Shown in pieces: positions 6,537-13,675 of a stretch of DNA of 42,204 nt (its first letter is position 1; the number at the start of each line of letters is the position of its first letter). The notes under the pieces are model-generated. The model saw only the letters and a program-made list of their open reading frames with translations. It did not search any database and was not told the origin of the DNA. The translations under genes were made by a program, and so were the position numbers. This stretch comes from a virus. Where the stretch lies: IMG/VR virus record IMGVR_UViG_3300009414_001661, positions 1 through 42,204 of that record, one strand, 5' to 3'.

Positions 6537-8291
6537 ATGATGCTTCTTTCCCCCGCCTTATCAGGAGCGACCCAAGTGTACGGACCCTCAACCCCCTACG
6601 CGGAGCACCTTCATGCTACAAAATACCGCGTCGATAGCGAGACTTTTGATGACTATTGTGTGCGCTATGCTCGTACTACCGCGGACGACGAGCTTCATTT
6701 TCGTCACCTGCTCGACGGGCTTCGGCATCAGAGGATTCTACCTGCGGGGCGCCAACAGTTGGCGGTGGGTAGACCTTATGACATAACTGCTATGAATTGT
6801 TATGTAGGAGATACGATACCCGACACAAGCGAAGGAATAATGGATGCACTCAAGTATAGTATGCTTACTCTCAGAAGTGGCGGTGGTTGTGGTTGGGATT
6901 TTAGCAGCCTCCGTCCTCATGGAGATCCCATACGCGGATTGGGAGTTAAAGCATATAGCACTGGCCCTGTCAGCTTTATGGGCTGTTGGGACGCTATGTG
7001 TTTTACTGTACTCTCTGCCGGACACCGACGTGGAGCAATGATGGCGGTCTTACGTATAGACCACCCAGATATAATGAGGTTCATAAATGCTAAAGCAGAT
7101 CAAAGCACACTTACGAACTTTAACATCAGCGTTGCTGTCACTGACAAGTTCATGGATGCTCTTGCTTGTGATGGCACTTACGATCTCACTTTTGGCGGCA
7201 GAACATATGACACGGTTAGATCAACCGACGTATGGTCCAGGATCATGGAACGAAACTGGGACTGGGCTGAGCCAGGCGTTCTTTTCATTGACAGAATCAA
7301 CGAGATGAACCCACTAGGGTATTGTGAAAAGATTGCGGCTACGAACCCCTGTGGAGAGCAACCACTTCCGCCGAACGGCGCTTGCCTGTTAGGAAGTATG
7401 AATCTTGTTAAGTACATTAGTGGTAAAGAACTTGACTATGATCTGTTAAAGCTAGATGTAGCCGTCGCCTGTCGTGCGTTCGACAACGTAATAGATAAGA
7501 CACGCTATCCCCTTGAGAGCCAACGCGAGGCTCAGCAGAATAAAAGGAGAATGGGAATTGGCGTCACTGGCATGGCGAACGCTCTCGAGATACTTGGTCT
7601 ACCGTACGCATCGGCGGCGTATATTAAGGAGCAGGAGAAAATCCTTGCCCTTATACGGGACACTGCATACCGAGCGAGCGTATCTGCGGCCAAGCGACTC
7701 GGATCCTTTCCTGAGTTTAATGCAAAGAAGTGGCTTGCATCGGGCTTCGCAAAGACGTTACCTAAGGAAATTAGGGCGCTTATTAAAAAGAACGGGTTAA
7801 GAAATGGCCTCTTACTTTCTATCGCTCCTACTGGCACCATTTCTCTCTGCGCTGATAATGTCAGTAGCGGTATTGAGCCTCCTTATGCACTTCATTCTCG
7901 AAGGCTTGTCTATATGCCTGAGGGTCAGGTGGAAGTTGATCTCACTGATTACGCCTTCCGCGAGCATGGAGTGCGAGGACGTACAGCTAATGAGGTCAGC
8001 GCAGTTGATCATATCAAGGTTCTCGTCTCTGCTCAAAAATATGTGGACTCGGCCGTTAGTAAGACCTGCAACGTCAACGGGGCGATCCACGGAGAGCGCA
8101 AGAAAGGCACCGTCAGCTTTGACGCCTTCAAAAAGCTCTACGCCAAAGCCTACGAGGGTGGCGCCAAAGGCTGCACAACCTTCAACAAGAATGGTAAACG
8201 GTTTGGTATTATCTCCCCCCTACCCGACGACACCAGCGAAGCCGGATGCACAATAGACCCGTTGACGGGTGCTCGCTCTTGTGAGATTTAG
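6537..8291 (+). CDS. nrdJ: Ribonucleotide reductase, class II (B12-dependent) type
   Basis: Reduces ribonucleotides to deoxyribonucleotides for phage DNA synthesis. ATG 6537 follows AAGAAGGGA at suitable distance; upstream in-frame TTG 6513 overlaps neuB and has no good ribosome site. The 584-aa product shows MNCYVGDTIPDTSEG, the glycine-rich LRSGGGCGWDFS, the active-site loop ATNPCGEQPLPPNGAC, IAPTGTIS, and a C-terminal Cys pair (AGCTID and RSCEI). The absence of a separate small subunit or activase nearby and the compact length favour the adenosylcobalamin class, so the host is expected to make or import B12. Class I alpha is less likely. Confidence 0.9.
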   Translation: MMLLSPALSGATQVYGPSTPYAEHLHATKYRVDSETFDDYCVRYARTTADDELHFRHLLDGLRHQRILPAGRQQLAVGRPYDITAMNCYVGDTIPDTSEGIMDALKYSMLTLRSGGGCGWDFSSLRPHGDPIRGLGVKAYSTGPVSFMGCWDAMCFTVLSAGHRRGAMMAVLRIDHPDIMRFINAKADQSTLTNFNISVAVTDKFMDALACDGTYDLTFGGRTYDTVRSTDVWSRIMERNWDWAEPGVLFIDRINEMNPLGYCEKIAATNPCGEQPLPPNGACLLGSMNLVKYISGKELDYDLLKLDVAVACRAFDNVIDKTRYPLESQREAQQNKRRMGIGVTGMANALEILGLPYASAAYIKEQEKILALIRDTAYRASVSAAKRLGSFPEFNAKKWLASGFAKTLPKEIRALIKKNGLRNGLLLSIAPTGTISLCADNVSSGIEPPYALHSRRLVYMPEGQVEVDLTDYAFREHGVRGRTANEVSAVDHIKVLVSAQKYVDSAVSKTCNVNGAIHGERKKGTVSFDAFKKLYAKAYEGGAKGCTTFNKNGKRFGIISPLPDDTSEAGCTIDPLTGARSCEI

Positions 8292-8292
8292 C

Positions 8293-8321
8293 TTGCAAAG
8301 TGGGTCAAAATATGTCATAAT
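8293..8321 (+). promoter_or_regulatory. Sigma70 promoter with extended -10
   Basis: TTGCAA (8293-8298), a 17-base spacer and CATAAT (8316-8321) with upstream TGT. The -10 block TGTCATAAT is identical to that of the promoter at 1061-1089. It lies in the short gap after the reductase gene and serves the nuclease at 8351 and the block downstream. Confidence 0.75.
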
Positions 8322-8350
8322 ATACATAGTCACAAACCGGAGGAAAAATC

Positions 8351-9349
8351 ATGTCAGACCGCTATTTCGACAACACGCGCGTCAGCGAGTTCAAGACTTG
8401 CCCGCGTAAGTTCTTCTACCGCCACGTTATGGATTGGGTTTCGGTCGGGTTTTCGCCCCCACTCCTCTTTGGCTCCGCCTATCACGCAGCTATGGATGCC
8501 ATCTGGGAACACATGGGCGATAGTGAAAATGCCCGACAATCGGGCACTCAAGATGTTGCGAACCTTGGCTTTGAGGCGTTCATGGCAGAGTGGATCGAGG
8601 GCGGCGGCCCTGAGTTGGACGACATAAACGAGGATTGGCAGTACAAGCTGGGCTTCCGCAATCCGATGGTCGCATTGGAGATGCTCTATGGATACGTTGA
8701 TGAGCGGCGTTCGCTATTCCAGAGAGATAGCTTTGAACTTATCTCCATCGAACAGCCCTTCGCTGTTCCCCTTGATCCAGAAGATGAAACCCTTTTCTAC
8801 GTCGGGCGGTTTGACAAGATATTTCGGATCAAAGAGGGTATCATTATCGGTGAGCATAAGACGACCAGTCTCTATGCCAAGGTCGGAGGTTTCCGGTCAA
8901 TGTTTCTGGACTCTTTCTCGCCAAATAGTCAGGTTGACGGATACCTTCACGCTGCGCGTATTTTGTTTGGGGATGAAGTTAAAGCCTGCTGGATCGACGC
9001 TTCACTCGTTCATAAAACAGTACATGATGAGTTCAAGTTCATCCCCATCGAACGACAATTCTCGCAATTAGACTCATGGCTATGGGAAACTCGGCATTGG
9101 ATCGAGGAGATCGAGGGGAACTGGAGTGCTGTTAATGACACAATGACAGAGCATCCTTACATGGCGGCCTTTCCTAAGAACACTGGCTCTTGTCAGGACT
9201 TTGCCAGGAATTGTCCCTACATCGACTTGTGCAAAATGTGGCCGAACCCCGTAGCAAAGGATCTTCCAGGTGGCTATGAGAAGGAGCATTGGTCCCCCTT
9301 TGAGCGCCTCGGCCTGGCTGAAATAGGATTGGAGAAACCAGATGCCTAG
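8351..9349 (+). CDS. PD-(D/E)XK exonuclease, RecB/Cas4-like, likely Fe-S
   Basis: A 332-aa nuclease of the PDDEXK_1 family used in phage recombination and replication to resect DNA ends. It starts with the RecB-type motif RVSEFKTCPRKFFYRH, followed by FGSAYHAAMDAI, then GRFDKI and the catalytic GEHKTT (Asp, Glu, Lys). The first Cys (about residue 18) plus SCQDFARNCPYIDLC near the C-terminus make a four-cysteine pattern like the iron-sulfur staple of AddB/Cas4. GGAGG precedes ATG 8351. It is followed by a lipoprotein gene and the Sak4-like ATPase, a common nuclease-plus-annealing arrangement. Confidence 0.85.
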   Translation: MSDRYFDNTRVSEFKTCPRKFFYRHVMDWVSVGFSPPLLFGSAYHAAMDAIWEHMGDSENARQSGTQDVANLGFEAFMAEWIEGGGPELDDINEDWQYKLGFRNPMVALEMLYGYVDERRSLFQRDSFELISIEQPFAVPLDPEDETLFYVGRFDKIFRIKEGIIIGEHKTTSLYAKVGGFRSMFLDSFSPNSQVDGYLHAARILFGDEVKACWIDASLVHKTVHDEFKFIPIERQFSQLDSWLWETRHWIEEIEGNWSAVNDTMTEHPYMAAFPKNTGSCQDFARNCPYIDLCKMWPNPVAKDLPGGYEKEHWSPFERLGLAEIGLEKPDA

Positions 9350-9671
9350 CATAGGAGTTATGCTTATCGTACTGACGGTTGTCCTCATACTGAACAGCTG
9401 TGCCTTCTTCTCGGATGGTGCGACTATCGACTATTCACGAATGTTCGCGCCGACGTTTCAGCTTTTCGGAGGTGGGGGCCATAGCGAGCCTTGGGAAGCC
9501 GACACAGGCTATAAGGCAAATCGCACAGAGAGCTACAGTGGCTTCCCCCCTTGGAGTTCCTATGACGTAGAGATCGAGGGAAGCCCGGCGCCGAAGATGG
9601 AGTTCCACCACATGAACGACGGCGGCACCGTTACTTGCCGCACTGTAGGAAAAGTGAGGTTCTGTAACTGA
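9342..9671 (+). CDS. Early-region lipoprotein (109 aa)
   Basis: The N-terminus is a hydrophobic segment (GVMLIVLTVVLIL) ending in a lipobox-like LNSC, with Cys at about residue 20 followed by Ala, so an acylated outer-membrane protein is likely. The mature part is polar with aromatic residues and two further Cys near the end (TVTCRTVGKVRFC), possibly a disulfide. The gene overlaps the nuclease stop and shares TGATG with the ATPase. An envelope lipoprotein among early replication genes is out of place for lysis and could block superinfection, as some phage lipoproteins do; that is inference. Confidence 0.65.
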   Translation: MPSIGVMLIVLTVVLILNSCAFFSDGATIDYSRMFAPTFQLFGGGGHSEPWEADTGYKANRTESYSGFPPWSSYDVEIEGSPAPKMEFHHMNDGGTVTCRTVGKVRFCN

Positions 9672-10474
9672 TGGTCACAAATGCTAAGAACACAACAACC
9701 ACTACATTCGAAAACATTCTTGTCGTAGGCGATGCAGGGGCGGGCAAATCTACTATGGTCCGCTCTCTGCCAGGTAAGAAGTTCGCCTATCTATTCGACC
9801 CCAACGCTCTCCGCGCTCACGAAGGAGCAGACATTGACTATGAAGAATGGCTCCCGGACACACTTGAACTTGACACCACGATTAAAAGGTTCGACAAAGC
9901 CGGAAAACCTGACGATAAGCCTTCATCTGCACGAGAACCTAGAGTCTACCTCGAGTGGTGTGCCGACATCGCTACAAAAGCTGAGGAAGGTTTTTTCGGT
10001 CCCTACGACTGGGTCATCTTCGACTCTATTACACTTCTCCAAAAGGCGTGTTTCGACAGACAGACTTATATTAACAATCGCTACGGACGGCCAGAGCAAC
10101 TCGCTGATTATCGAATTGTAGGTTCTAAGATGAGTGATCTTATAAGAGCCGCCACTAGCGAGAAGGTCAATACTTTCTTCACAGGCCATATCGATACGTG
10201 GCAAGACGAACTTACCAAGAAGGTAACAACCCAACTAGCCCTATCAGGAAGCGCAAAGAGACAGATACCCTTAGTAATGAGCAACATTTGGCTGGCAGAG
10301 TGCAAGAGTACTGAAACAGAGATCAAGTACACTATACAGACACGCCCAGCTGATCGAGGACTTCAAACTATCCGTTCCTCAATCCGAGGATTGGAGATGT
10401 TCGAAGAGGTCACAATCCGTGACTGGAACGACCCCGAGAAGTCGGGTTTGTCTAAAATACTCAATGGCAAGTAA
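9671..10474 (+). CDS. RecA-fold ATPase, Sak4-like (AAA_24)
   Basis: A 267-aa P-loop protein: Walker A GDAGAGKST (20-28), Walker B WVIFDSI (114-120), and a helical/beta core of RecA type with a later TRPADRG segment. In phages this family (Sak4, AAA_24) acts in single-strand annealing or recombination-dependent replication together with a partner SSB-like protein. The gene immediately downstream is DUF669-like, the usual partner, and the nuclease lies just upstream. Start ATG 9671 overlaps the previous stop (TGATG). Confidence 0.8.
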   Translation: MVTNAKNTTTTTFENILVVGDAGAGKSTMVRSLPGKKFAYLFDPNALRAHEGADIDYEEWLPDTLELDTTIKRFDKAGKPDDKPSSAREPRVYLEWCADIATKAEEGFFGPYDWVIFDSITLLQKACFDRQTYINNRYGRPEQLADYRIVGSKMSDLIRAATSEKVNTFFTGHIDTWQDELTKKVTTQLALSGSAKRQIPLVMSNIWLAECKSTETEIKYTIQTRPADRGLQTIRSSIRGLEMFEEVTIRDWNDPEKSGLSKILNGK

Positions 10475-10485
10475 GGAGCTAAAAA

Positions 10486-10887
10486 ATGTCATTTCTTGAA
10501 GTAAGCGGCCTCGGCGACGACTACGAAGATAAGCCAGTTCCCGAAGGGGAGTACACTGTGCGGGTAGACAACATCGAGGAAAAGACCGCCAAGGATGGTG
10601 AGTCCCCCCAGGTAATGTGTATGCTGAAAGTCCAGGATAACGACTATCCCGACGCGGCTACGATCTTTCACTACCTGACATTCCCCGGCCCGAATGACGA
10701 CGACGAAAAGCGCCGGACGAAAATGCGGATGAATACGCGCTTTCTCAAGGCGTTCCGTGTTCCCTTCGAGAAAAAGGGCTTCAACGCGGAGGACATCACT
10801 GGCTGTGAAGCCACCGTATTCCTGAAGCAGGAAGAATACGAAGGAGCGATCAAGAACTCTATCAATCTCCCCGCTATTGCTGAGTAA
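10486..10887 (+). CDS. DUF669-like, probable single-strand DNA-binding protein
   Basis: The 133-aa acidic protein contains the PVPEGEYTVRVDNIEEK pattern seen at the N-terminus of DUF669 proteins, then a beta-rich core and a C-terminal Glu-rich segment. DUF669 proteins sit next to Sak4-type ATPases in many phages and are thought to bind single-stranded DNA. Here the ATPase ends 12 bases upstream and AAGGAG precedes ATG 10486. OB-fold assignment is inferred from family and neighbours. Confidence 0.7.
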   Translation: MSFLEVSGLGDDYEDKPVPEGEYTVRVDNIEEKTAKDGESPQVMCMLKVQDNDYPDAATIFHYLTFPGPNDDDEKRRTKMRMNTRFLKAFRVPFEKKGFNAEDITGCEATVFLKQEEYEGAIKNSINLPAIAE

Positions 10888-10940
10888 TCACGCGGCGGCC
10901 TATGATGGACCAGGGCTGACCAACGGCTCCTTCGTCGTGT

Positions 10941-10986
10941 GACCCCCATCGCCTCTATCTGAGGGGTCAGTAGGATAGAGGCACCC
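10941..10986 (+). promoter_or_regulatory. Mutually exclusive hairpins in an intergenic leader
   Basis: Two stems share bases. GACCCC (10941-10946) can pair with GGGGTC (10963-10968), while GCCTCTATC (10951-10959) pairs with GATAGAGGC (10974-10982). GGGGT can also pair with ACCCC (10983-10987). No T-run follows, so this is not a standard terminator. It lies 16 bases before the small membrane protein gene and may control its translation or mark RNA processing. Confidence 0.45.
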
Positions 10987-11002
10987 CTTCCAGGAGATTA
11001 AC

Positions 11003-11164
11003 ATGGAAGCGCTGAAAGGCAAAAAGACTTATCTTGTGGCTCTCGCCGCAGGCTTGGTTGTCGTAGCTGTGCATTTAGGCTACATAACGAGCGATATGGG
11101 CAACACAATCTTGGGTCTGCTCGGCGCCACCGGACTTGCTACGCTTAGAGCTGGCGTCAGCTAA
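11003..11164 (+). CDS. Small two-helix membrane protein (53 aa), holin-like
   Basis: ATG 11003 has AGGAG 7 bases upstream. The product starts MEALKGKKTYLVAL, has a first hydrophobic helix (about 9-24), a short polar turn (GYITSDMG), and a second hydrophobic helix (about 32-48) ending TLRAGVS. Its layout resembles small phage membrane proteins often annotated as holin-like. Its location among replication genes rather than the lysis block argues for an early membrane role, or a holin expressed separately. Function unknown. Confidence 0.7.
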   Translation: MEALKGKKTYLVALAAGLVVVAVHLGYITSDMGNTILGLLGATGLATLRAGVS

Positions 11165-11192
11165 CCGCTTAAGAACATAGGAGAGTGGAACA

Positions 11193-11294
11193 ATGGGTTT
11201 AACACGAGTGTTATTAAGGCTAGATGCACCGCCACCCACCACTCTCCGCCTTCTTTGTGTAATGTTAGCCATGCATGATAACTCAGCAGGGTAG
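11193..11294 (+). CDS. Possible 33-aa peptide
   Basis: AGGAG lies 8 bases before ATG 11193, and the frame runs to TAG 11294. The product (MGLTRVLLRLDAPPP at its start) has no recognisable feature. It overlaps the first CCATGCATG repeat. The ribosome site is the only real support; the region may equally be non-coding. Confidence 0.25.
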   Translation: MGLTRVLLRLDAPPPTTLRLLCVMLAMHDNSAG

Positions 11295-11355
11295 TGGCGC
11301 ACATTGAATAACCGACCATGCATGAAATACAATTGTTTAATCCTTACCATGCATG
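11269..11355 (+). repeat. Three CCATGCATG repeats in an AT-rich gap (iteron-like)
   Basis: Exact CCATGCATG at 11269-11277, 11316-11324 and 11347-11355, spaced 47 and 31 bases apart. The core CATGCATG is palindromic. The third copy is followed by an AT-rich stretch (GAAAATATTATGG). The 11165-11425 gap has no other convincing feature. Iteron-like sites beside AT-rich DNA inside the replication block suggest an origin or operator. Confidence 0.5.
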
Positions 11356-11425
11356 GAAAATATTATGGTTATATGGTTAGTAACTGACGGATTTTGTGCC
11401 TACTGTATAGACGGGGAATAAAAGA

Positions 11426-11704
11426 ATGGCGGCATCCAGGTCTGACAAAAAAGATCGAGAGTGTAATGCTTGTAACAGAAAGTTTAAGCCTGAGAGAAGT
11501 TGGCAGAAATTCTGTTCGGGGAAATGTAGAGACGCTTATCATACCGGACGAAAGCGGGAAGCTAACAAACTCCTCGCAGGACAGCAGTATGAGAGGATAT
11601 GTGGAAAAGAAGATGACAAAGACTTGCAAGAAATGTGGAATGATTTTTGTCTCTTTATCAAAACACACAAAAGTGTATTGCTCAGACTCCTGCCGAAAGA
11701 ATAA
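11426..11704 (+). CDS. Zinc-ribbon protein (92 aa)
   Basis: The N-terminal third carries CNACNRKFKPERSWQKFC and then SGKCRDAY, a CxxC..C...C treble-clef/zinc-ribbon of the kind found in small phage DNA- or RNA-binding proteins. The rest is helical and charged. ATG 11426 is the first start in frame; a clear ribosome site is not seen. The last 92 bases overlap a second zinc-ribbon frame. Role unknown, probably nucleic-acid binding. Confidence 0.65.
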   Translation: MAASRSDKKDRECNACNRKFKPERSWQKFCSGKCRDAYHTGRKREANKLLAGQQYERICGKEDDKDLQEMWNDFCLFIKTHKSVLLRLLPKE

Positions 11705-11738
11705 AAACTATCCTGGAAGTTATATGGGTGAGGTTTAA
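11613..11738 (+). CDS. Second zinc-ribbon peptide in an overlapping frame (41 aa)
   Basis: ATG 11613 opens a 41-aa frame with CKKCGMIFVSLSKHTKVYC followed by SDSCRKN, again a four-cysteine ribbon with the same spacing style as the gene it overlaps. A purine-rich GGAAAAGAAG precedes the start. Finding the same motif type in two overlapping frames is unlikely by chance, which is why I keep it. The TAA at 11736-11738 overlaps the region of the next gene's ribosome site. Confidence 0.5.
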   Translation: MTKTCKKCGMIFVSLSKHTKVYCSDSCRKNKNYPGSYMGEV

Positions 11739-11742
11739 GAAC

Positions 11743-11937
11743 TTGGCTAAGCACCGATTATCCTTCTCCGTTCCGCCTGAGCTCTTTAGTTTAGCCCACG
11801 AAGTGCCTTGGGGCATCCGGGCGGCGCTTCTGCGTATCTTACTTCTTAAAGTCCTGGAGGCCGGCGGCAAGCACGGGAAGATGGTCTACGGTGCGGTGCT
11901 AGAAGGTGAGTGGGATATTGTCCCGAGGAGTAAGTAA
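11743..11937 (+). CDS. Small hypothetical protein (64 aa)
   Basis: TTG 11743 is chosen because GAGG lies 9 bases upstream; a GTG at 11728 in frame is the alternative. The product starts AKHRLSFSVPPELF and contains PWGIRAALLRILLLKVLEAGGKHGKM, a beta strand then two helices, reminiscent of ribbon-helix-helix-like small phage proteins. Its stop overlaps the next ATG (TAATG). Function unknown. Confidence 0.6.
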   Translation: MAKHRLSFSVPPELFSLAHEVPWGIRAALLRILLLKVLEAGGKHGKMVYGAVLEGEWDIVPRSK

Positions 11938-12167
11938 TGGAACGGCTCGAAGAACTCAAAAAATCCCTAGAGAGTATGACCTACGAGGAGCGCCTTACTA
12001 AGCTCCGTGAGATCCGTGAAGATCGCAAGATCAGCAAGCACGCTGTGACTGTACGCAAGAAGCGTGAGCAAGACAAGGGGGCTAAGCTAAAGTCAGCTAT
12101 TGCCGATATGACCCCAGAGGAAAAAGCACAATTTCTGGAGATGTTAAATGCGAGTCAAGCAGGTTAA
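11937..12167 (+). CDS. Charged helical protein (76 aa)
   Basis: ATG 11937 overlaps the previous stop (TAATG), with GAGG upstream. The product is nearly all helix with heptad-like charged repeats (LEELKKSLESM, LTKLREIRED) and a C-terminal TPEEKAQFLEML that resembles the end of the 121-aa early protein at 1129 (SADERARLIAEL). It overlaps the ParB-methyltransferase gene by 20 bases. It may be a DNA-binding or adaptor partner; no family assigned. Confidence 0.65.
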   Translation: MERLEELKKSLESMTYEERLTKLREIREDRKISKHAVTVRKKREQDKGAKLKSAIADMTPEEKAQFLEMLNASQAG

Positions 12168-13428
12168 GCTAGATGAGATAAAAGTAGGAGATAGGTTCCG
12201 TGAAGATATGGGGGACATTGAATCTCTGGTTGCTAGTGTCAAAGAGAAAGGTCTTATACAACCTATTTCGATTGACCACGAGGGTAACTTGCTGGCAGGC
12301 GGCCGGCGGTTCCAAGCTGCTACAGAAGCAGGTCTCAAGAGTATACCAGCTATTAGTATTGAAGTACACGGCGAGCTTGATAGCCGAGAGATCGAGCTTA
12401 TCGAAAATACGATTAGAAAAGACTTCACCTGGGTGGAGCGAGCGAACCTAGAAAAGCGTATATTCGATCTGCGCCGAGAGAAAGATCCGGAGTGGACTCA
12501 ACGAGATCAGGTCGAACTTATGGGCGGATCGAAGGGTCAGACAAATCGGCGCCTACAGCTGGCAGAGATCATCGACGCTATTCCCGAACTCGGTGAAGCG
12601 GCTACGGAGAAGGAAGCCTGGAAGAAGTACCAACGCTTGAAGGAGGATATAGTAACGCAATCCCTGATGGCTGAGGATGATCCCCGCTTTAAGGAAGTCT
12701 ACAAGAGTTGTCACAATGCTTATAAGATCGGCGATGCCATAGCCGGGATGAAAACCGTAGGCTTCTCAAGGGGCAATACGCTCTTTATTGAAGTCGATCC
12801 CCCGTATGGGGTACAACTCCACGCTAGAAAAGACCGCAACCAAGACCTAGCGAGGATGGATAACTACAACGAGGTCGATGCTAAGGATTATCCCTCATTC
12901 ATCGAAGAAGTAGCCATCGAGTGTTTCGATCTAATGGCTGAACATTCATTTATGATCTGGTGGTTCGGACCCCAGTGGTATCAGGAAGTAATAACTATAC
13001 TGCGTAAGGTCGGTTTCAAAGTGGGAGACATACCGGCAGTATGGACTAAGGGCTCGGCGGGACAAACGGCTAGCCCTGACACGATGCTAGGTAGTGCGTA
13101 TGAGCCTTTTTTAGTCTGCCGGAAGGGTATGCCAAAACTCCGCAGTCCGGGCCGAAGCAACGTGTTCCACTTTGAGCCAGTCTCGCCTCAACACAAGATC
13201 CATCCGACGGAACGGCCGATTGCGTTGATGAACGAGATAATGGAGACGTTCGTCTATCCTAAGAGCCGAGTATGTGTCCCGTTCCTTGGCTCAGGGGTAA
13301 CGCTAAGAGCTGCGTACATTAATCAGTGTATGGGGTTCGGATGGGACTTGGATGAACTATGCAAGAAGCGGTTCATCAATGCTGTTTATAAGGATATGAC
13401 AGAAGGAGAGGGTAATGAGACAGATTGA
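12148..13428 (+). CDS. ParB/Srx-domain DNA methyltransferase fusion
   Basis: A 426-aa two-domain protein. Residues 1-110 are a ParB/Sulfiredoxin-type domain (GNLLAGGRRFQA at 46-57, ENTIRKDFTWVERA near 86-99). Residues about 205-426 are an amino-methyltransferase with DPPY (217-220), HPTERP, and FLGSGVTLRAA near the end; catalytic motif before SAM-binding motif indicates the beta class (N6-adenine or N4-cytosine). No restriction gene accompanies it, so it is an orphan enzyme, probably for protecting phage DNA or controlling replication. Recognition site unknown. Confidence 0.85.
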   Translation: MRVKQVKLDEIKVGDRFREDMGDIESLVASVKEKGLIQPISIDHEGNLLAGGRRFQAATEAGLKSIPAISIEVHGELDSREIELIENTIRKDFTWVERANLEKRIFDLRREKDPEWTQRDQVELMGGSKGQTNRRLQLAEIIDAIPELGEAATEKEAWKKYQRLKEDIVTQSLMAEDDPRFKEVYKSCHNAYKIGDAIAGMKTVGFSRGNTLFIEVDPPYGVQLHARKDRNQDLARMDNYNEVDAKDYPSFIEEVAIECFDLMAEHSFMIWWFGPQWYQEVITILRKVGFKVGDIPAVWTKGSAGQTASPDTMLGSAYEPFLVCRKGMPKLRSPGRSNVFHFEPVSPQHKIHPTERPIALMNEIMETFVYPKSRVCVPFLGSGVTLRAAYINQCMGFGWDLDELCKKRFINAVYKDMTEGEGNETD

Positions 13429-13675
13429 GATAGAGGAAAAGGTAAATGACGATGATGCTGAGTATTTCCTGACTCATCCAGGTGAAGATAGCTTTGAACG
13501 TCCTTATATACCTGGAGAGATGCCAAAAGAGGCAGAAGATGAGGTTGGCAAGCTATTACAAAGCAAGGCTAAGGAAGCGGGTCGTCCAGGAACTGTATGG
13601 ATTAAAGTATTTAGAGTTGATCAAGCTACTAGAGCCAGAGTTCCATACATAGAACTAGATGCACCGGTGTGCTAA
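13415..13675 (+). CDS. Hypothetical acidic protein (86 aa)
   Basis: ATG 13415 lies inside the end of the methyltransferase gene with GGAG upstream, and the stop overlaps the polymerase start (TAATG). The N-terminal two thirds are rich in Asp/Glu (EEKVNDDDAEYFL, PKEAEDEVGK), the C-terminal part is a likely beta strand pair (GTVWIKVFRVDQ, RVPYIELDAPVC). No domain recognised. The tight coupling to the polymerase suggests a replication accessory role. Confidence 0.65.
   Translation: MRQIEIEEKVNDDDAEYFLTHPGEDSFERPYIPGEMPKEAEDEVGKLLQSKAKEAGRPGTVWIKVFRVDQATRARVPYIELDAPVC

Noticed and set aside
7804-8256. 150-aa frame inside the ribonucleotide reductase gene, same strand
   Set aside because: The reductase frame carries conserved motifs across this stretch; the alternative frame is Ser/Arg/Pro-rich with no ribosome site.
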